A stretch of 6,325 bases of DNA from Planctomycetota bacterium (GTDB lineage Bacteria; Planctomycetota; Phycisphaerae; WQYP01; JAJZKY01). The notes below the pieces were generated by a model. The model saw only the letters and a list, made by a program, of their open reading frames with translations. It was not told where the DNA came from and made no database searches. The stretch covers positions 1 to 6,325 of the forward strand of contig JAJZKY010000286.1 in the NCBI GenBank assembly GCA_021803885.1, written 5' to 3'. Position 1 is the stretch's first letter, and each line of letters opens with the position of its first letter. The translations under genes and the position numbers were made by a program. Positions 4,035-6,325 of this stretch are shown here, one piece after another.

Positions 4035-6325
4035 TTATGGTGTGGAAGTAAACGGCACGTCGGGCGAACTTCCGCCTGTACCTACTTTTGTGGACAATGG
4101 ATAATAGACCGCAAAGAAATAATATGTGCCCGGTGGCAATCCATCACTTAGAGTGCCATTCAGTGTCGAGGTCCCATTGGTCCCCGGAACGATCGCATGC
4201 GGACCGTCAACGAGGACGGCTGACTGATTCTGTACTCGAAATATACTCACCGTTCCCTGAGGGGGCAGTTTGAGCACACCCGGAGTACCGACTACAACGG
4301 TATAGTCGTAGGTTGCCCCGTAACTAGCGGTATTAGGCTGGAATGTCAGTGAGACTGGTGTGCCTGAGACATCCACAATGAAACCGGGACCCGTCGCTGT
4401 CGATGGCTGATACAGCATGTCCCCAGAGTAAAGCTCAGTGATCTGGTGATGGCCGCTGCCCAGGTTTGGTAGTGTCAGCGAAGCCGTTCCACTGCTAAGC
4501 GCTACCGGACCGTTTCCCAGCGGTGTGCCCGCATCGGTATCTTCAAAGATGACACTTCCGGTGGGGAAGGTGCCCCCCAAAGCTGCGAAAACATTTGTGG
4601 TGAGCGTAACCGGTTGGTTGTATGGAACAGTGCCGGTGGGCGAATGCCTCATGGTTATCGAAGTTCCCGAGCTATTGAGCAGCACGTTGAGGCTCGGTCC
4701 ACCATTCGCCGTTGGCGGAAATTCCGTCATATATTGCTGTTGTTTTGAGGGGCTGGTGATGTTGACGCGATTCACCGTGTTGGCGGTCACGATGTCCAGT
4801 TTTCCATCCAGGTTGAAATCGCCCAGCGCGGTAGCCCAAGGCTGTTGCCCCGCGGCGAATTCAAATCGTGGCTGGAAAGTGCCGTCGCCTTTGCCAAGCA
4901 ATACGGCCACCTGGTTAAAGTTTGCGGCTACCGTGACCAAGTCCAAAATGCCATCGCCGTTGATGTCCCCAGCAGCGATCGAGTCAGGGAAGTTCAACGC
5001 AAAGCTATTGGCAGCGGGCCTGAACGTCCCATCTCCATTGCCGCCGAAGAAGGAAACATCGTTCGCGATGGAATTTCCGGTCACGATATCCAGGTTGCCG
5101 TCGCGGTTGAAGTCGCCCACGACCAGCGACGTCGGGAACGAGTCTGTCGAGTACATTTCCGGCGACTGGAAAGTAGTCTGAGACGGAGGCGGCTGGAACA
5201 GGGCCACGTTATTCAGAAAGACTTCGAGCTGCGCGGTGCTGAAACAGGTGACGGCGACATCATTCTGGCCGCTGTGGCGGAAGTCTCCAATGGCGACTCC
5301 ATAAGGATTGGTGCAGGTCGCCAATGTTTGGCCGCCGACGAACTTTCCTCCGGCTTGCCCGTAAAGGATGGAGACAGTGTTGTCCCCATAGTTGCTGACC
5401 GCCAGGTCGGGGATTCCGTCGCCGTTCAAATCGCCGATGGCGACCTGAAAGGGCTGCTTGCCGACAGGGTAGCTTTGCGCTGCGGCGAATGTGCCGCTGC
5501 CTCTGCCGTTGTTCATTAACACGCTGACTGTGTTGTCCCCCGTGTTCGCCGTGACCAGATCGGCATAGCCGTCATTGTTCAGGTCGCCGGCCACAACCCA
5601 GTAGGGTTGCTTGCCAACGGGATACATTACGGCCGCTGTATTGAAGTTTCCACCACCGGAGCCAATCAGTACGCGGACTGAGTTGTCTTCGAGGTAGGAA
5701 GCAGCGATGTCAGGCAATCCATCGTGGTTGAAGTCCGCCACTGCAACTCCATCGGCCATATTGCCGTGGCCGTTGGTGAGAGTGTTCGGCGAATGAAAGT
5801 TGCGGCCTCCCGGCTCCGGAGTTGGCAGCGTATTGTTGGCAAACACCGAGACGGAGTAGCTGTCCTGCTGGGTAACAGCCACGGCGGGTTTGCCATCGCG
5901 GTAAAAGTCTCCCGCTGCAATATACGCAGGTCCGTTAAGAACGCGAATATCGTAGTGCTCCGCCGCACCAAATGTGTCGCTTACTTTGCCACTGCCAGTG
6001 TTCATCAGAATGGCTACGTTATTTTGCAGAACGTTACCGGAAAGTAAATCGAGATATCCGTCGCCATTGATGTCCACAGCGATGATCGAGTCCGCGCCCG
6101 TACCACTCTTTGGGCCCACTGGAATTGGCTTGGCTGCCTCGAACAGATCGTTTCCCTGTCCATACAGAACGCTCACCGTGCCCGATCCGGAGTTGGCGAC
6201 AGCAAGATCGAGGAAGCCATCGTGGTTAAAGTCTCCGGCTGCGATAGCATTTGGAGTTTGCTGCGTTGGAACCGGCGTTCCGACTGCAAAATTTCCAGTT
6301 CCGTCGCCCACGAGTATGTTGACAA
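4035..6325 (-). CDS. FG-GAP/VCBS repeat protein with C-terminal bacterial Ig-like domains (N-terminus outside window)
   Basis: The frame ends at TAA (4037-4035) and is open to the right edge: codons before the GTG at 6311 read VNIL, completing a typical FG-GAP strand, so that GTG is internal. Counting from it, there are 758 visible residues. Ten beta-propeller-type modules about 50 residues apart carry DxNxDG calcium-binding loops at 27, 80, 135, 193, 243, 294, 343, 400, 449 and 498; the third (DFYRDG) and seventh (DFRHSG) are degenerate. An Ig-like domain of the Big_3 type follows (about 560-648, ending in HQITELYSGDMLYQPSTA), then a more divergent Ig-like domain (about 650-758). Such proteins are generally secreted or surface-bound and bind ligands or carbohydrates through propellers, and they are abundant in Acidobacteria. 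The signal peptide would lie outside the window. No C-terminal anchor or sorting motif is visible. The specific function is unknown. Confidence 0.93.
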   Translation of the reverse strand, partial: VNILVGDGTGNFAVGTPVPTQQTPNAIAAGDFNHDGFLDLAVANSGSGTVSVLYGQGNDLFEAAKPIPVGPKSGTGADSIIAVDINGDGYLDLLSGNVLQNNVAILMNTGSGKVSDTFGAAEHYDIRVLNGPAYIAAGDFYRDGKPAVAVTQQDSYSVSVFANNTLPTPEPGGRNFHSPNTLTNGHGNMADGVAVADFNHDGLPDIAASYLEDNSVRVLIGSGGGNFNTAAVMYPVGKQPYWVVAGDLNNDGYADLVTANTGDNTVSVLMNNGRGSGTFAAAQSYPVGKQPFQVAIGDLNGDGIPDLAVSNYGDNTVSILYGQAGGKFVGGQTLATCTNPYGVAIGDFRHSGQNDVAVTCFSTAQLEVFLNNVALFQPPPSQTTFQSPEMYSTDSFPTSLVVGDFNRDGNLDIVTGNSIANDVSFFGGNGDGTFRPAANSFALNFPDSIAAGDINGDGILDLVTVAANFNQVAVLLGKGDGTFQPRFEFAAGQQPWATALGDFNLDGKLDIVTANTVNRVNITSPSKQQQYMTEFPPTANGGPSLNVLLNSSGTSITMRHSPTGTVPYNQPVTLTTNVFAALGGTFPTGSVIFEDTDAGTPLGNGPVALSSGTASLTLPNLGSGHHQITELYSGDMLYQPSTATGPGFIVDVSGTPVSLTFQPNTASYGATYDYTVVVGTPGVLKLPPQGTVSIFRVQNQSAVLVDGPHAIVPGTNGTSTLNGTLSDGLPPGTYYFFAVYYPLSTKVGTGGSSPDVPFTSTP
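4368..4634 (-). other. Bacterial Ig-like domain (Big_3 type) region of the repeat protein
   Basis: Residues about 560-648 show the alternating strand pattern of a bacterial Ig-like domain: PVTLTTNV, PTGSVIFEDTDAGTPLG, VALSSGTASLTLPNL, HHQITELYSGD and a closing GFIVDV. These domains usually act as rigid spacers or adhesion units on extracellular proteins. A second, more divergent copy follows to the C-terminus. Confidence 0.75.
4782..6325 (-). repeat. Array of ten FG-GAP modules within the repeat protein
   Basis: Calcium-loop motifs recur at intervals of 49-58 residues (about 150-175 bases), each followed by a strand such as LDLAVAN or PDIAAS and a V-S-V-L-type strand. Seven modules make one classical propeller, so ten visible modules plus those beyond the edge imply more than one propeller. 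Modules five and six (5349-5621) are the most alike, sharing PVGKQP and GDNTVS. Confidence 0.85.

Noticed and set aside
4525..5519. Two plus-strand open frames of 218 and 224 codons (4525-5181 and 4845-5519)
   Set aside because: They lie antisense to the FG-GAP gene, whose frame shows clear repeated motifs. Their translations look like no family and merely mirror the repeat pattern.
1..6325. CRISPR array, insertion sequence, tRNA or rRNA
   Set aside because: No regularly spaced short repeats with spacers, no transposase or terminal inverted repeats, and no cloverleaf or rRNA sequence were seen. The only long periodicity is the protein-level FG-GAP array.

Overview
The window holds the ends of two genes that run off its edges and two complete genes, plus an intergenic region with a well-supported sigma-54 promoter and a likely small RNA. 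The gene content suggests an acidobacterium, probably of the Terriglobia / subdivision 1 type. The pointers are a long secreted-type FG-GAP repeat protein with bacterial Ig-like domains, an acyl-CoA ligase/carrier/PlsC-type fusion, and moderately GC-rich coding DNA. This assignment is inference from gene style; no rRNA or marker gene is present.

Layout. (1) Positions 1-866, plus strand: the C-terminal part of an acyltransferase of the PlsC family. The frame is open to the window edge, and the first visible residues look like the tail of an acyl-carrier-type domain, so the whole gene is probably an AMP-ligase/ACP/acyltransferase fusion. (2) 934-2460, plus: a sigma-54 activator with a receiver-like N-terminus that has lost the phosphorylation residues, an intact AAA+ domain with GAFTGA loop, and a C-terminal Fis-type helix-turn-helix. 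(3) 2461-2879: a 419-base gap without a protein gene. It contains candidate enhancer palindromes, a near-consensus -24/-12 sigma-54 promoter (2659-2675), about 150 bases of hairpin-rich and C-rich sequence, and an intrinsic terminator (2811-2837). (4) 2880-3956, plus: pgeF (YfiH/DUF152/Cu-oxidase_4 family), a multicopper-oxidase-like (laccase-domain) protein. (5) 3972-4006: a perfect 15-bp stem that terminates both converging genes. (6) 4035-6325, minus: the C-terminal 760 or so residues of an FG-GAP/VCBS repeat protein followed by Ig-like domains.

How they fit together. The most interesting unit is the sigma-54 activator gene followed directly by a sigma-54 promoter that drives no protein gene before a terminator. 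This resembles LuxO-Qrr and GlrR-GlmY, in which a sigma-54 activator switches on a small RNA. Because the activator lacks the usual phosphoacceptor (Glu in place of Asp), its control is probably not ordinary two-component phosphorylation. The flanking genes concern membrane lipid acylation, peptidoglycan precursor quality and an exported surface protein. A cell-envelope role for the RNA is therefore possible but not shown by the sequence.
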